Both the position numbers and the translations under genes were made by a program. This document shows, piece by piece, positions 1 through 7,150 of a stretch of DNA of 38,136 nucleotides; within the stretch, counting starts at the first letter, position 1; each line of letters starts with the position of its first letter. The stretch comes from Bacteriovoracaceae bacterium (lineage in GTDB: Bacteria; Bdellovibrionota; Bacteriovoracia; Bacteriovoracales; Bacteriovoracaceae), in the NCBI GenBank assembly GCA_023137315.1, contig JAGLPP010000104.1:1-38136 (forward strand). Direction: 5' to 3'. The notes below the pieces were generated by a model, which saw only the letters and a list, made by a program, of their open reading frames with translations, did not search any database and was not told the DNA's origin.

Positions 1-413
1 GCAAAATCCTTTTTTTGAAAATCGGGCCTCCAGTTGGCAGGTGTTTCATGAGTGGTTTTTGTATGGGCCGTCTTAATGGCCGATAAGAAAAGGACCACAG
101 CAAAAATTCTTTTTAGAGTGTGGGCATCCAGAATGGAGGTGATTTTTCCACCAATTAAAATACCTGTAATTATGGCCGCTCCCATTAAAATAACCAGTTT
201 TGCATCAGGGTGAATTTTTCTGCGGGTAAATTTGGCGACATTTGCCATGCTGTTTATGAGAATTACGCCAAGAGATGTGGAAATCGCCGTTTGGGGTGGA
301 AGATCTGGAAAAATGGTATATAGTACCGGAACGATAATAACTCCTCCACCAAGTCCGAAAAAGGTGGAGACAATACCGACAGCGAAGCCTGTGAGAATCA
401 AAATAAAGATCAT
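1..413 (-). CDS. TauE/SafE-family membrane transporter (partial, 3' end outside window)
   Basis: The minus-strand frame stays open from ATG 413 to the window edge (137 codons, no stop), so this is the N-terminal half of a longer gene. The protein opens with a hydrophobic helix and the glycine-rich motif FGLGGGVIIVP, followed by TAISTSLGVILINS and AKFTRRKIH. These are typical of the TauE/SafE (DUF81) family of anion/organosulfur exporters, which have about eight membrane helices arranged as two repeats. A further hydrophobic segment (LVILMGAAIITGILIGG) follows. AGGA lies about 8 bases upstream of the ATG. It is divergent from the Cu/Zn-type permease, with under 60 bases between the starts. The substrate cannot be read from the sequence. 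Family assignment is fairly sure. Confidence 0.8.
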   Translation of the reverse strand, partial: MIFILILTGFAVGIVSTFFGLGGGVIIVPVLYTIFPDLPPQTAISTSLGVILINSMANVAKFTRRKIHPDAKLVILMGAAIITGILIGGKITSILDAHTLKRIFAVVLFLSAIKTAHTKTTHETPANWRPDFQKKDF

Positions 414-470
414 GTTTTTTTCCTGATTCTGACTTTATCGCAAGTGTCATGGAGAGTAAAAGGAGCATCG

Positions 471-1496
471 GTGGAATTTTTCGTTGTTTTTTGGAAATAC
501 TTAACCACATCCGCACCGTATCTTTTATTTGGTTTCGCAATAGCAGGTATTTTGAAGGCGATTATTCCGGACGATCTTGTTAAAAGGTGGCTTGGGGGCA
601 AGAGTTTTCTTTCTGTTGTACGGGCATCCATTATTGGAATACCACTTCCTCTTTGTTCGTGTTCTGTTGTTCCCACGGCAGTATCGCTGAGGAAAGCGGG
701 AGCAAATAATCCGGCAACTTCGTCGTTTTTGATTTCCACTCCTGAGTCCGGGGTTGATTCCATCAGTATTACCTACGCACTTATGGATCTTCCAATGACA
801 ATTATGAGACCGATTGCTGCTTTTGTGACGGCCTTCTTTGCCGGGGTTCTTCAGTATTTTTTCAATCACGAAACCGAGCTTCCTGAAAATGAACCAGTGA
901 AAAGTCATAATTGTTCACATTGTATGAAACAGCGGAGATTTGGGCGGAAATTAATGGATGGAATTCACTATGCATTTTTTGATTTGCTTGAGGATGTTGC
1001 CCTGTGGCTTACCATTGGTTTGATTATAGGCGGTTTGATTGAATTTTTTGTTCCTGCAAATATCTTTGTCGGGGTAAATGGAATTTTGGGTAAGTTTCTT
1101 ATTCTTTTGATTGGAGTTCCGCTTTATATTTGTGCCAGTGCCTCCACTCCGATAGCGGCCTCTCTTGTGATGAAAGGGCTTTCTCCTGGAAGTGCGATTA
1201 TCTTTCTTCTGGTGGGGCCGGCAACCAATATGTCGAATATTATTGTTTTGCAAAAATATATTGGGAAAAAAGGAATTATTATAAATATTTTTTCAATTTG
1301 TTTTGTGGCGTTTATAATGTCCATGTTGGTGGATTGGATATACATGAGTTTTTCCATTCCGGTGGACTTCAAGATTGCCCGTCACGATCATCACGGGGGA
1401 CTGGAAAGCTGGATTGGAATTATTTGTGCCGTTGTCCTTATCTTTTTTCTTTTGCGTGGAATTTACTACAGGGAGATCAAACCAAGATTGAAATAA
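471..1496 (+). CDS. SO_0444-type Cu/Zn efflux permease (DUF318/ArsP-like)
   Basis: This is an integral membrane permease of about 341 aa. It has two blocks of hydrophobic helices separated by a soluble loop, as in the DUF318/YraQ/ArsP superfamily. The first block carries PLCSCSVVPTAVSLRKAGAN followed by SSFLISTPESGVDSI, which matches the metal-efflux subgroup named after Shewanella SO_0444. The cysteine pair and the loop motif HNCSHC are plausible metal ligands. The second block has the paired signature YICASASTPIAASLVMKG and VGPATNMSN. I chose GTG 471 because AGGAG sits 5 bases before it. An in-frame GTG at 444 is possible but lacks a ribosome site. The stop codon directly abuts the next start, suggesting an operon. 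The transported metal is inferred only from the family. Confidence 0.8.
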   Translation: MEFFVVFWKYLTTSAPYLLFGFAIAGILKAIIPDDLVKRWLGGKSFLSVVRASIIGIPLPLCSCSVVPTAVSLRKAGANNPATSSFLISTPESGVDSISITYALMDLPMTIMRPIAAFVTAFFAGVLQYFFNHETELPENEPVKSHNCSHCMKQRRFGRKLMDGIHYAFFDLLEDVALWLTIGLIIGGLIEFFVPANIFVGVNGILGKFLILLIGVPLYICASASTPIAASLVMKGLSPGSAIIFLLVGPATNMSNIIVLQKYIGKKGIIINIFSICFVAFIMSMLVDWIYMSFSIPVDFKIARHDHHGGLESWIGIICAVVLIFFLLRGIYYREIKPRLK

Positions 1497-2249
1497 ATGA
1501 AAGACGAAAAAAGAAAGCATATTTTTATTACAGGCGGAACGACAGGTATTGGTCTGGCCCTGGCGGAACTCTATTTGAAGGAGGGACACCATGTTGGGAT
1601 TTGCGGACGCGATCTTTCCAAGATACCTGACAGCTTCAAGGATATTTATCCCATGCTTCATTCATTCGAGGTGGATGTCAGGGACATGAAGAAGCTTTCC
1701 ACGACAATCAAAAATTTTTCCAAGGACGGTTTGGATATATTGATTGCCAATGCTGGTATTGGTGATTTTAAAAAAACGGTTCTGCCTGATATGGAGTCTT
1801 CCAGACAGATTTTGGATATTAATGTGTTTGGAGTTTTTAATACTTTTGAGGCCGGCATGGAAGTGATGATTCCAAGGAAAAAAGGTCATCTTGTTGCCAT
1901 GGCATCTGTTGCAGGAATGGTGGGGCTTCCTCGTATTGGTGCTTATAGCGCATCAAAGGCCGCAGTCTTAAAACTTTGTGAATCTTTTGCAATTGATCTT
2001 TCAAGTGTTGGAATTAATGTAACTGCAATAGCCCCTGGTTTTATCGAAACACCTCTTACGAAGTCCAACAATCATCATATGCCGTTTCTTATGAGCGCAG
2101 AAAAGGCCGCTAAAAAAATGAAAAAGGCAATTGAGAGAAAAAGAGTTCTTTATGTCCTTCCTTTCAGAATGAGAATGGTTATGTTGGTTCTTGAGGGGAT
2201 GCCTCGTTTTCTTTACCGTTTTTTCATAAAAATGTTCAGGTTTGAGTAA
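1497..2249 (+). CDS. Short-chain dehydrogenase/reductase (SDR)
   Basis: This 250-aa classical SDR has the Rossmann nucleotide-binding motif TGGTTGIG (residues 12-19), the structural NAG motif (85-87) and a catalytic set of Ser137, Tyr150 and Lys154 (YSASK). It should be an NAD(P)-dependent oxidoreductase acting on an alcohol or carbonyl. The C-terminal 40 residues are basic and hydrophobic (ending PRFLYRFFIKMF), as in SDRs that act on lipid or membrane-associated substrates. Its ATG follows the permease stop with no gap, and the methyltransferase starts 3 bases after its own stop, so all three are probably co-transcribed. The substrate is unknown. The SDR assignment is secure. Confidence 0.85.
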   Translation: MKDEKRKHIFITGGTTGIGLALAELYLKEGHHVGICGRDLSKIPDSFKDIYPMLHSFEVDVRDMKKLSTTIKNFSKDGLDILIANAGIGDFKKTVLPDMESSRQILDINVFGVFNTFEAGMEVMIPRKKGHLVAMASVAGMVGLPRIGAYSASKAAVLKLCESFAIDLSSVGINVTAIAPGFIETPLTKSNNHHMPFLMSAEKAAKKMKKAIERKRVLYVLPFRMRMVMLVLEGMPRFLYRFFIKMFRFE

Positions 2250-2252
2250 AAA

Positions 2253-3059
2253 ATGGGTGGAAAACATTACGATAAATTAATCCTGAATCACTACAAGAAG
2301 GTTGCCGGTTCTTTCGGGCTTCGTTCTTCTTCAACAATGGAGGACCCTTTTGTCCGCAAAAAGGAGATAGAATTCATTATTGAGGAGATTCAAAGACTTT
2401 TTCTGGAATTAAAAAGGGATATTGTGATTCTTGATGCTGGTTGTGGCAACGGTTATACGCTTTCGTGCCTGAAGGAGAGATTTCCAACATTTGTGTTTTA
2501 TGGAGTGGAATTTTCCCCGGAGCTTTGTGAACTTGCCGTATCCAGAAATCTTGAAGGAGTTAAGATTACAAACGGGGATATAAGGGAGAAGGATTTTTTC
2601 AAGGAAACTGTTGATATTGTAATAACTGAAAGAGTTATTATAAATATACTTAATCGCGGTCATCAGGATGATGCTATTGCGAACATTTCTTCAGTTCTTC
2701 CTGATGGCGGGCTTTATGTCATGATTGAAAGTTTTGTAGGGCCCTTGAAGGAACTGGGCGATGCGAGAGATGAGATGTGCCTTGACGAGATAGAAGAGTC
2801 TTATCAGAACAAATACCTTAATGAACCATTTGTTAAGAGAATGGTAAAATACGGGTTAACGGAAAATACTCCTGTCATGCCAAGAAACTATCTTTCGTCC
2901 CATTTTTATCTTACCCGTGTTTTTCATAAAGCAATGCGTCCAGATGGAGGCAAGGTAAAATTCACGAAAATGGTTGATTTTTTTCGTGAGGCAATTCCCC
3001 CTGCTGTTGGAAATTTTTCCCCAATCCTGTTCAGATCGTTTAGAAAAATCTCCAAATAG
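2253..3059 (+). CDS. Class I SAM-dependent methyltransferase
   Basis: This 268-aa protein has the glycine-rich SAM-binding motif DAGCGNG at residues 61-67, followed by GVEFSPELCELA (acidic end of strand beta-2) and then NGDIRE and VDIVITERVIINI as motif II/III equivalents. Between SLLPDGG-like text and the C-terminus it has a long helical insertion (KYLNEPFVKRMV, RNYLSSHFYLTRVFHKAM), seen in small-molecule methyltransferases of the Methyltransf_11/25 type. It starts 3 bases after the SDR stop, so the two may modify one small molecule in sequence, but no pathway is evident. Family is clear, substrate unknown. Confidence 0.8.
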   Translation: MGGKHYDKLILNHYKKVAGSFGLRSSSTMEDPFVRKKEIEFIIEEIQRLFLELKRDIVILDAGCGNGYTLSCLKERFPTFVFYGVEFSPELCELAVSRNLEGVKITNGDIREKDFFKETVDIVITERVIINILNRGHQDDAIANISSVLPDGGLYVMIESFVGPLKELGDARDEMCLDEIEESYQNKYLNEPFVKRMVKYGLTENTPVMPRNYLSSHFYLTRVFHKAMRPDGGKVKFTKMVDFFREAIPPAVGNFSPILFRSFRKISK

Positions 3060-3093
3060 AGGATAAAAAGACAGGATGAAATTGCCATATGTC

Positions 3094-3122
3094 TTGTCTT
3101 GGGGACTTGGTCGTACTAAAAT
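3094..3122 (+). promoter_or_regulatory. Probable sigma-70 promoter of the phosphatase-greB operon
   Basis: TTGTCT (3094-3099), a 17-base spacer and TAAAAT (3117-3122) match the housekeeping consensus at 4/6 and 5/6 positions with optimal spacing. The predicted start site (about 3129) is just upstream of the GGAG and ATG 3140 of the phosphatase gene, giving a very short leader. It also argues against the alternative upstream start at 3089. Confidence 0.5.
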
Positions 3123-3139
3123 TGCGGTTTGGAGCGGAT

Positions 3140-3613
3140 ATGAAAAAGATATTATTTGTTTGCATGGGAAATATCTGTCGTTCACCGGCCGCGGAAGGCG
3201 TGATGCAAAATTTAGTGGCAAGCGAAGGACTTGAGCAAAAAATATATCTGGATTCGGCCGGAACAATCGGCTACCACGTTGGAGAAAGGGCCGATTCCCG
3301 CATGAGAAGTTTTGCTCAAAAAAGGGGAATTGATCTTTTATCAATTTCAAGATCGTTTGATCCAATGGGGGATTTTGAGGAGTTTGATTATATTATTGCC
3401 ATGGATGACTGCAATATGGAAGACCTTCTTAATATGGATGTGGATATGAAATATCGCGAAAAGCTTCATATGATGACGGATTTTTGCAGGACCAGAAAGG
3501 AAAAGAAAGTTCCTGATCCTTATTACGGAGGGGAATGCGGGTTTGATCTGGTTTTGGATATAGTGGAAGATGCATGTAATGGTTTATTGGACAGGGTTAA
3601 AAAAGAGATTTAA
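3140..3613 (+). CDS. Low-molecular-weight protein tyrosine phosphatase
   Basis: The 157-aa product has the LMW-PTP P-loop VCMGNICRSP near the N-terminus (nucleophile Cys8, phosphate-binding Arg14) and the general-acid motif DPYYGG with Asp126. Length and layout match the family. Such enzymes dephosphorylate phosphotyrosine or phosphoarginine, and related proteins serve as arsenate reductases. The DPYY loop favours phosphatase activity. ATG 3140 has GGAG 5-9 bases upstream. An in-frame ATG at 3089 would add 17 residues not expected before the MKKILFVC start and would lie upstream of the predicted promoter. The next gene, greB, begins 2 bases after the stop. The only obvious phosphorylation gene in the window, the Ser/Thr kinase at 36378, is far away, so no partner is implied. 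Confidence 0.88.
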   Translation: MKKILFVCMGNICRSPAAEGVMQNLVASEGLEQKIYLDSAGTIGYHVGERADSRMRSFAQKRGIDLLSISRSFDPMGDFEEFDYIIAMDDCNMEDLLNMDVDMKYREKLHMMTDFCRTRKEKKVPDPYYGGECGFDLVLDIVEDACNGLLDRVKKEI

Positions 3614-3615
3614 TT

Positions 3616-4122
3616 ATGGCAGATGAAAAAAACTATATTACTCCTGATGGATTTAAGAAACTTCAAGACGAGGCTCACTGGTTTGTAACGGTGGAGAGAC
3701 CACGCATTACCGAGATTGTACATCAGGCCGCTTTACTCGGGGATCGTTCCGAGAATGCAGATTATCAATATGGCAAGCTAAGACTTGGTGAGATAGACGG
3801 GCGCATTCAGTTTCTCAATAAGAGAATAGATAGTGCGATAATTGTTGATCCTTCAAAGATAACCACCGATCGTATCCAGTTTGGTGCAACAGTTGTTATT
3901 GAGGATGAAAATGGAATTGGAAAAAATTATGTGATTGTAGGCGCGGATGAGTCTGATGCAAGTAAAGGTCACATTAGCTGGAGGTCACCTGTAGGTCGCG
4001 CTCTTTTAGGCAAAGAGATTGGGGATGTGGTGAGTGTTCGAACTCCAAGGGGTGATGTTGAAATTGAGATTATTGAAGTGAAATATTTGAAAGTTGATAT
4101 TGAGGCCTTTAATGCTGATTGA
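3616..4122 (+). CDS. greB: Transcription elongation factor GreB
   Basis: This 168-aa protein is of the GreA/GreB family, which enters the RNA polymerase secondary channel and stimulates cleavage of backtracked transcripts. The N-terminal coiled coil begins NYITPDGFKKLQDE and carries GDRSENADYQYGK, with the acidic residues expected at the coiled-coil tip. It continues RLGEIDGRIQFLNKRI. These features fit GreB better than GreA. The C-terminal FKBP-like domain includes SWRSPVGRALLGKEIGD. It lies 2 bases after the phosphatase gene and overlaps the DUF6165 gene by 11 bases, indicating one transcript. Assignment is secure; GreB over GreA is fairly sure. Confidence 0.88.
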   Translation: MADEKNYITPDGFKKLQDEAHWFVTVERPRITEIVHQAALLGDRSENADYQYGKLRLGEIDGRIQFLNKRIDSAIIVDPSKITTDRIQFGATVVIEDENGIGKNYVIVGADESDASKGHISWRSPVGRALLGKEIGDVVSVRTPRGDVEIEIIEVKYLKVDIEAFNAD

Positions 4123-4492
4123 TTGCAAGATTTCCCTGGGAGAACTTGTCGATAAGATCTCCATTCTTAGAATTAAAAAAAAATTTCTTGATGGCACTGA
4201 AAAGCTCATGTATGTGGACAAGGAGAATTTGACCCTGACACGTATTTTGAACGATCTTAAACTTGACGGGATTGATTCTTTTTTAAATGAACTTATCGAG
4301 GTTAATACAAAACTCTGGAAAATAGAGGATGATATTCGTGAAAAAGAAAGAAACGGGGAATTTGATCAGGACTTTATCAAATTTGCCCGTTCCGTATATA
4401 TTACAAATGATGAGCGGTTTCGGATTAAAAACAGGATAAACGAATCCTATGGGTCCGATCTTCGAGAAGTAAAATCCTATAAAAAATATTAA
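4112..4492 (+). CDS. DUF6165-family protein of unknown function
   Basis: The 126-aa product begins MLIDCKISLGELVDKISILRIK and contains NTKLWKIEDDIREKE, FIKFARSVYITNDERF and ends in EVKSYKKY. This pattern (GE-VDKI-IL-IK, LW-IEDDIR, ARSVY-TND) is what I recall for DUF6165, small helical proteins with no known activity. ATG 4112 lies inside the 3' end of greB (11-base overlap), so translation is probably coupled. A TTG at 4094 could extend it by 6 residues but lacks a clear ribosome site. The gene ends 6 bases before the convergent EF-hand gene. No signal peptide or membrane segment is visible. Function is unknown. Confidence 0.7.
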   Translation: MLIDCKISLGELVDKISILRIKKKFLDGTEKLMYVDKENLTLTRILNDLKLDGIDSFLNELIEVNTKLWKIEDDIREKERNGEFDQDFIKFARSVYITNDERFRIKNRINESYGSDLREVKSYKKY

Positions 4493-4498
4493 ACCTGA

Positions 4499-5674
4499 TT
4501 ATTTTTCATTAAAAAAGATATCCAGGACAATTCCTTCTCTAGTCTTTTTTCCTTTTTTGTAGAAAAATTTTCCTTTGCCGGATGCCGTTGCCCGTCTTCC
4601 AAAATCCAAAAGATATTTATCGTTGTACTTGAGATTAATCTTGAATACTCCATTCTTTTTTAAGCTGGAGAGTTCTCCCTTGTCGGAATGTCCGTTACTA
4701 TTTATGTCCTTCCAGAGAACCAAATCCTTGAATTTTTTGTCCTTGCTGTCGATGACATCGTCAAAATTTGAATCCAATTCGGTAAGTGCGGAAAAACCAT
4801 TGGAGTAATAATCTCCGTCTCCGAAAAGTTGATTTGCACGATAAATACCCTTCTTTGGATTTTTGGGATCAAGTTGTGCCAGAAAAAAACCAACATGATT
4901 CTTTTCGGGCCAATAGGTTTTATCACCGGAACTTCTAAGCAAGGGACTGCTGCCAACAAATTTTGGCCTTTTATCGCCAAAGAAAAGCATCAATGGTGAA
5001 TGGTATCCTCCACAAAAGCCGTCCTGGCCGGGATAGGTGGTAAGAATGTGAATGAATTCCTCTGGATTTCCGTAACGATCAACACCCTTAACGTATTTTA
5101 CGATGTGTTTACCGCCTGGCATGTTACCATTATAGCCGTAGTACTGTGCAGCATTGTCATGTGCTGTATCATCAAAATCCTGAACGCTGCGAACGGAGAG
5201 ATAATGTCTATCACTCTCAGCAATTCCAAGTGATTTCATTTTTATCGTCATATGGTTGGCACGGCATCCGGTTGTGGCCATGAATTTGTTGTGATCGCGA
5301 ATAAAACTGCGTTCCATTTTGTCAGCTTCCGTGAAACTTGTTTTTCTGTAAAAACATCCGCTTGAAACATTTGAACCTTTTTTTGTAAGCTTTCCTGGAA
5401 AACGTAAAATATAACTGGTGCTGCCGCTGCCGGCCTTCTGGCCAATTCTTAATCCAATATAGACGTTTGACTTGGGGTCCAGTGGGTTGGTGGTTCCCCT
5501 GTTATTCGTTCCGTAACATCTTGTTTCCAGTAAAATCCTTGTTCCTCCTCCCGGAGTAGGGTCACTTAATGCAGGTGTCGACATACTGCCCGTGCCATTA
5601 GGTAGTAACGTTGTGGCAAAAGAATTTCCAATGTTAAAGCAGAGCAATATTGAAAACAAATAATTTAAATTCAT
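4499..5674 (-). CDS. Secreted protein with two EF-hand-like calcium loops
   Basis: The 391-aa product starts with a signal peptide (hydrophobic core YLFSILLCFNIG, likely cleavage after NSFA, residue 20). The mature part has four cysteines (about 53, 107, 137, 221) that could form disulfides. Near residues 301-334 are two 12-residue loops with calcium-coordination spacing: D301-N-D-D-I-D-D312 and DINSNGHSDKGE (323-334). They are joined by FKDLVLW, a pairing common in secreted bacterial calcium-binding proteins. ATG 5674 is preceded by GGAGAGAGG; an upstream in-frame ATG at 5725 lies within the preceding gene. It is last in an operon with three prepilin-like genes, so it may be cargo or a tip component. 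I do not recognise the N-terminal 300 residues. Confidence 0.65.
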   Translation of the reverse strand: MNLNYLFSILLCFNIGNSFATTLLPNGTGSMSTPALSDPTPGGGTRILLETRCYGTNNRGTTNPLDPKSNVYIGLRIGQKAGSGSTSYILRFPGKLTKKGSNVSSGCFYRKTSFTEADKMERSFIRDHNKFMATTGCRANHMTIKMKSLGIAESDRHYLSVRSVQDFDDTAHDNAAQYYGYNGNMPGGKHIVKYVKGVDRYGNPEEFIHILTTYPGQDGFCGGYHSPLMLFFGDKRPKFVGSSPLLRSSGDKTYWPEKNHVGFFLAQLDPKNPKKGIYRANQLFGDGDYYSNGFSALTELDSNFDDVIDSKDKKFKDLVLWKDINSNGHSDKGELSSLKKNGVFKINLKYNDKYLLDFGRRATASGKGKFFYKKGKKTREGIVLDIFFNEK

Positions 5675-5684
5675 TCCTCTCTCC

Positions 5685-6686
5685 TTATTTCTGAGTAGGT
5701 TTTTTGTAAAAACTAATTTCCACATCGATCATCTTGCTTGATGTGTTTTTACGTAAAAAGCTTAATTCTTTTACTCTTTTGGCAACCAACCTCTCTTTGA
5801 AGTGGTCTATACCCTTTGAGTAATCAAGAACCCGTCGGTAAAGATCAAATCCATCCTCTGGTTTTTTTTCAGGGACTCTGAGCTGATACTCTACGTACCT
5901 TACCGGAATGACAAAAACCCTTGCCATGGCACCGGCAGATTGGATGCATCTTAAAAAGTTATCCAGTGCTGAATCGGGATTTTCCTTACATTGCGAATTA
6001 GCAGGTTTCCAAATGGAGTCAAATTTTGCCCGTTTTATTGAATTATTCACCACTCCGAGCAAATAAGCATAATCCCTGCTGTTACCGAGAGAGTCGATCA
6101 TTGGTGTGATACCCTGAATTTTTACCAGATTACCGTTTTTCATATGGCCGTTATCGCTAAAAACCTTTCTAAGCTTGCTTGAAGAATAGTTCAAGCTCGG
6201 ACTTGTATTGTAAAAAATAGAAGGTGATTCTAAAATTGCCTTCTTGTACACACGGTTTCCTTTTTTCTCAAAGGTGGACCCATCAAACGCGAAAAAACCA
6301 AAACTGTCCTTGTCTGCTGTAAGATTTATTGCAACAGATTTGCAATAATCCTCAGAGGTAACCTGCCAAAAATAAGGCTTTGCATTTTTTGTACTGATAC
6401 AATGTTCGTTCTTTGTTTCGCTGTCGTTGAATACCCCGATCGATTTTATAAAATTAAAGGATGGATTTGTTTTCATTACATCCTCCACCAATAATTTTCT
6501 AGCGAAGGCCTCACTGATGATTGTGTCTGATTTTAATTCAAGACTCTTGAGATTTTTTGTGACACTGTTGGACAGGTGACTTATTCCGTAGGCTAGTAAT
6601 CCGCTGATTCCCAACGCAATCATTAATTCGGCCATCGAAAAGCCATTGTTTTCTTTTAAAATAATACATCTTTTTATCGACATCAT
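5685..6686 (-). CDS. Prepilin-like minor pilin (PilW/GspJ-like)
   Basis: The 333-aa protein has a type III signal for prepilin peptidase: a short basic leader ending NNG (residue 15), then FSMAELMIALGISGLL, with Glu at mature position 5 and a hydrophobic N-terminal helix. The rest is a globular domain with Cys at about 62, 85 and 165, and no repeats. Size and place after a PilV/GspI-like gene fit a PilW/GspJ-type minor pilin or pseudopilin. Its start overlaps the preceding stop in an ATGA arrangement, so translation is coupled. Minor pilins of this class prime pilus or type II secretion fibres in the inner membrane. Which fibre it belongs to cannot be told here, because no secretion ATPase or platform gene is in the window. 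Confidence 0.75.
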   Translation of the reverse strand: MMSIKRCIILKENNGFSMAELMIALGISGLLAYGISHLSNSVTKNLKSLELKSDTIISEAFARKLLVEDVMKTNPSFNFIKSIGVFNDSETKNEHCISTKNAKPYFWQVTSEDYCKSVAINLTADKDSFGFFAFDGSTFEKKGNRVYKKAILESPSIFYNTSPSLNYSSSKLRKVFSDNGHMKNGNLVKIQGITPMIDSLGNSRDYAYLLGVVNNSIKRAKFDSIWKPANSQCKENPDSALDNFLRCIQSAGAMARVFVIPVRYVEYQLRVPEKKPEDGFDLYRRVLDYSKGIDHFKERLVAKRVKELSFLRKNTSSKMIDVEISFYKKPTQK

Positions 6687-7150
6687 TCACCTGCCAGTAA
6701 CGAAATAATTTTAGGTTCCTTCCAGCTTTTATGGATAACTTTTACTGTCATTGTATAAAGCCCCTTTGAACCTGTGAGCGGTTTTACCACCATCCCGTAT
6801 CTTCCACTTGGACAATTGGGGTTACAATCTTTAACTGGAATCTGATCTCCCTTGGAATTCCATGCCATTGGTAAACCTCCACCCAGGATTGATTCTGCTG
6901 ACTCTGAGCTGTAATCTACCTGTAAAAATTGTGCCCTGGTTGAAAGTGAATCAACTAATTCAATGTGGATATCATTCAACGTAAGATCGGCCTTGCAGGT
7001 ATCCAATTCCTTGAACCAGTATTCAATTCCCAAATAAATTCCTGCTGAAAGAGTTGCCATAATTCCAATGCTGACAAGTGCTTCCACCAACCCGAACCCA
7101 TTTTTGTTATTATGAAATTTTAAATTCATTTTTTGAAACCTCGCTCTCAT
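6683..7150 (-). CDS. Prepilin-like minor pilin (PilV/GspI-like)
   Basis: This 155-aa protein has the leader KNG followed by FGLVEALVSIGIMATLSAG: a prepilin-peptidase site with Glu at mature position 5 and a hydrophobic helix. The small globular part contains a CNPNCPSGRYG segment that might form a disulfide. Its length fits PilV/GspI. Two starts are possible: ATG 7150, which overlaps the upstream stop (ATGA), and ATG 7129, which has GAGG 9 bases upstream and gives a shorter 11-residue leader. The second is attractive, but I kept the longer form. It lies between the giant prepilin and the PilW/GspJ-like gene, overlapping both by 4 bases, so the three products are probably made together. Confidence 0.75.
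   Translation of the reverse strand: MRARFQKMNLKFHNNKNGFGLVEALVSIGIMATLSAGIYLGIEYWFKELDTCKADLTLNDIHIELVDSLSTRAQFLQVDYSSESAESILGGGLPMAWNSKGDQIPVKDCNPNCPSGRYGMVVKPLTGSKGLYTMTVKVIHKSWKEPKIISLLAGE

Noticed and set aside
1130-1630. 166-codon plus-strand frame overlapping the permease and SDR genes
   Set aside because: It has no homologous motif, overlaps two well-supported genes in another frame and has atypical composition (Cys/Tyr/Trp-rich).
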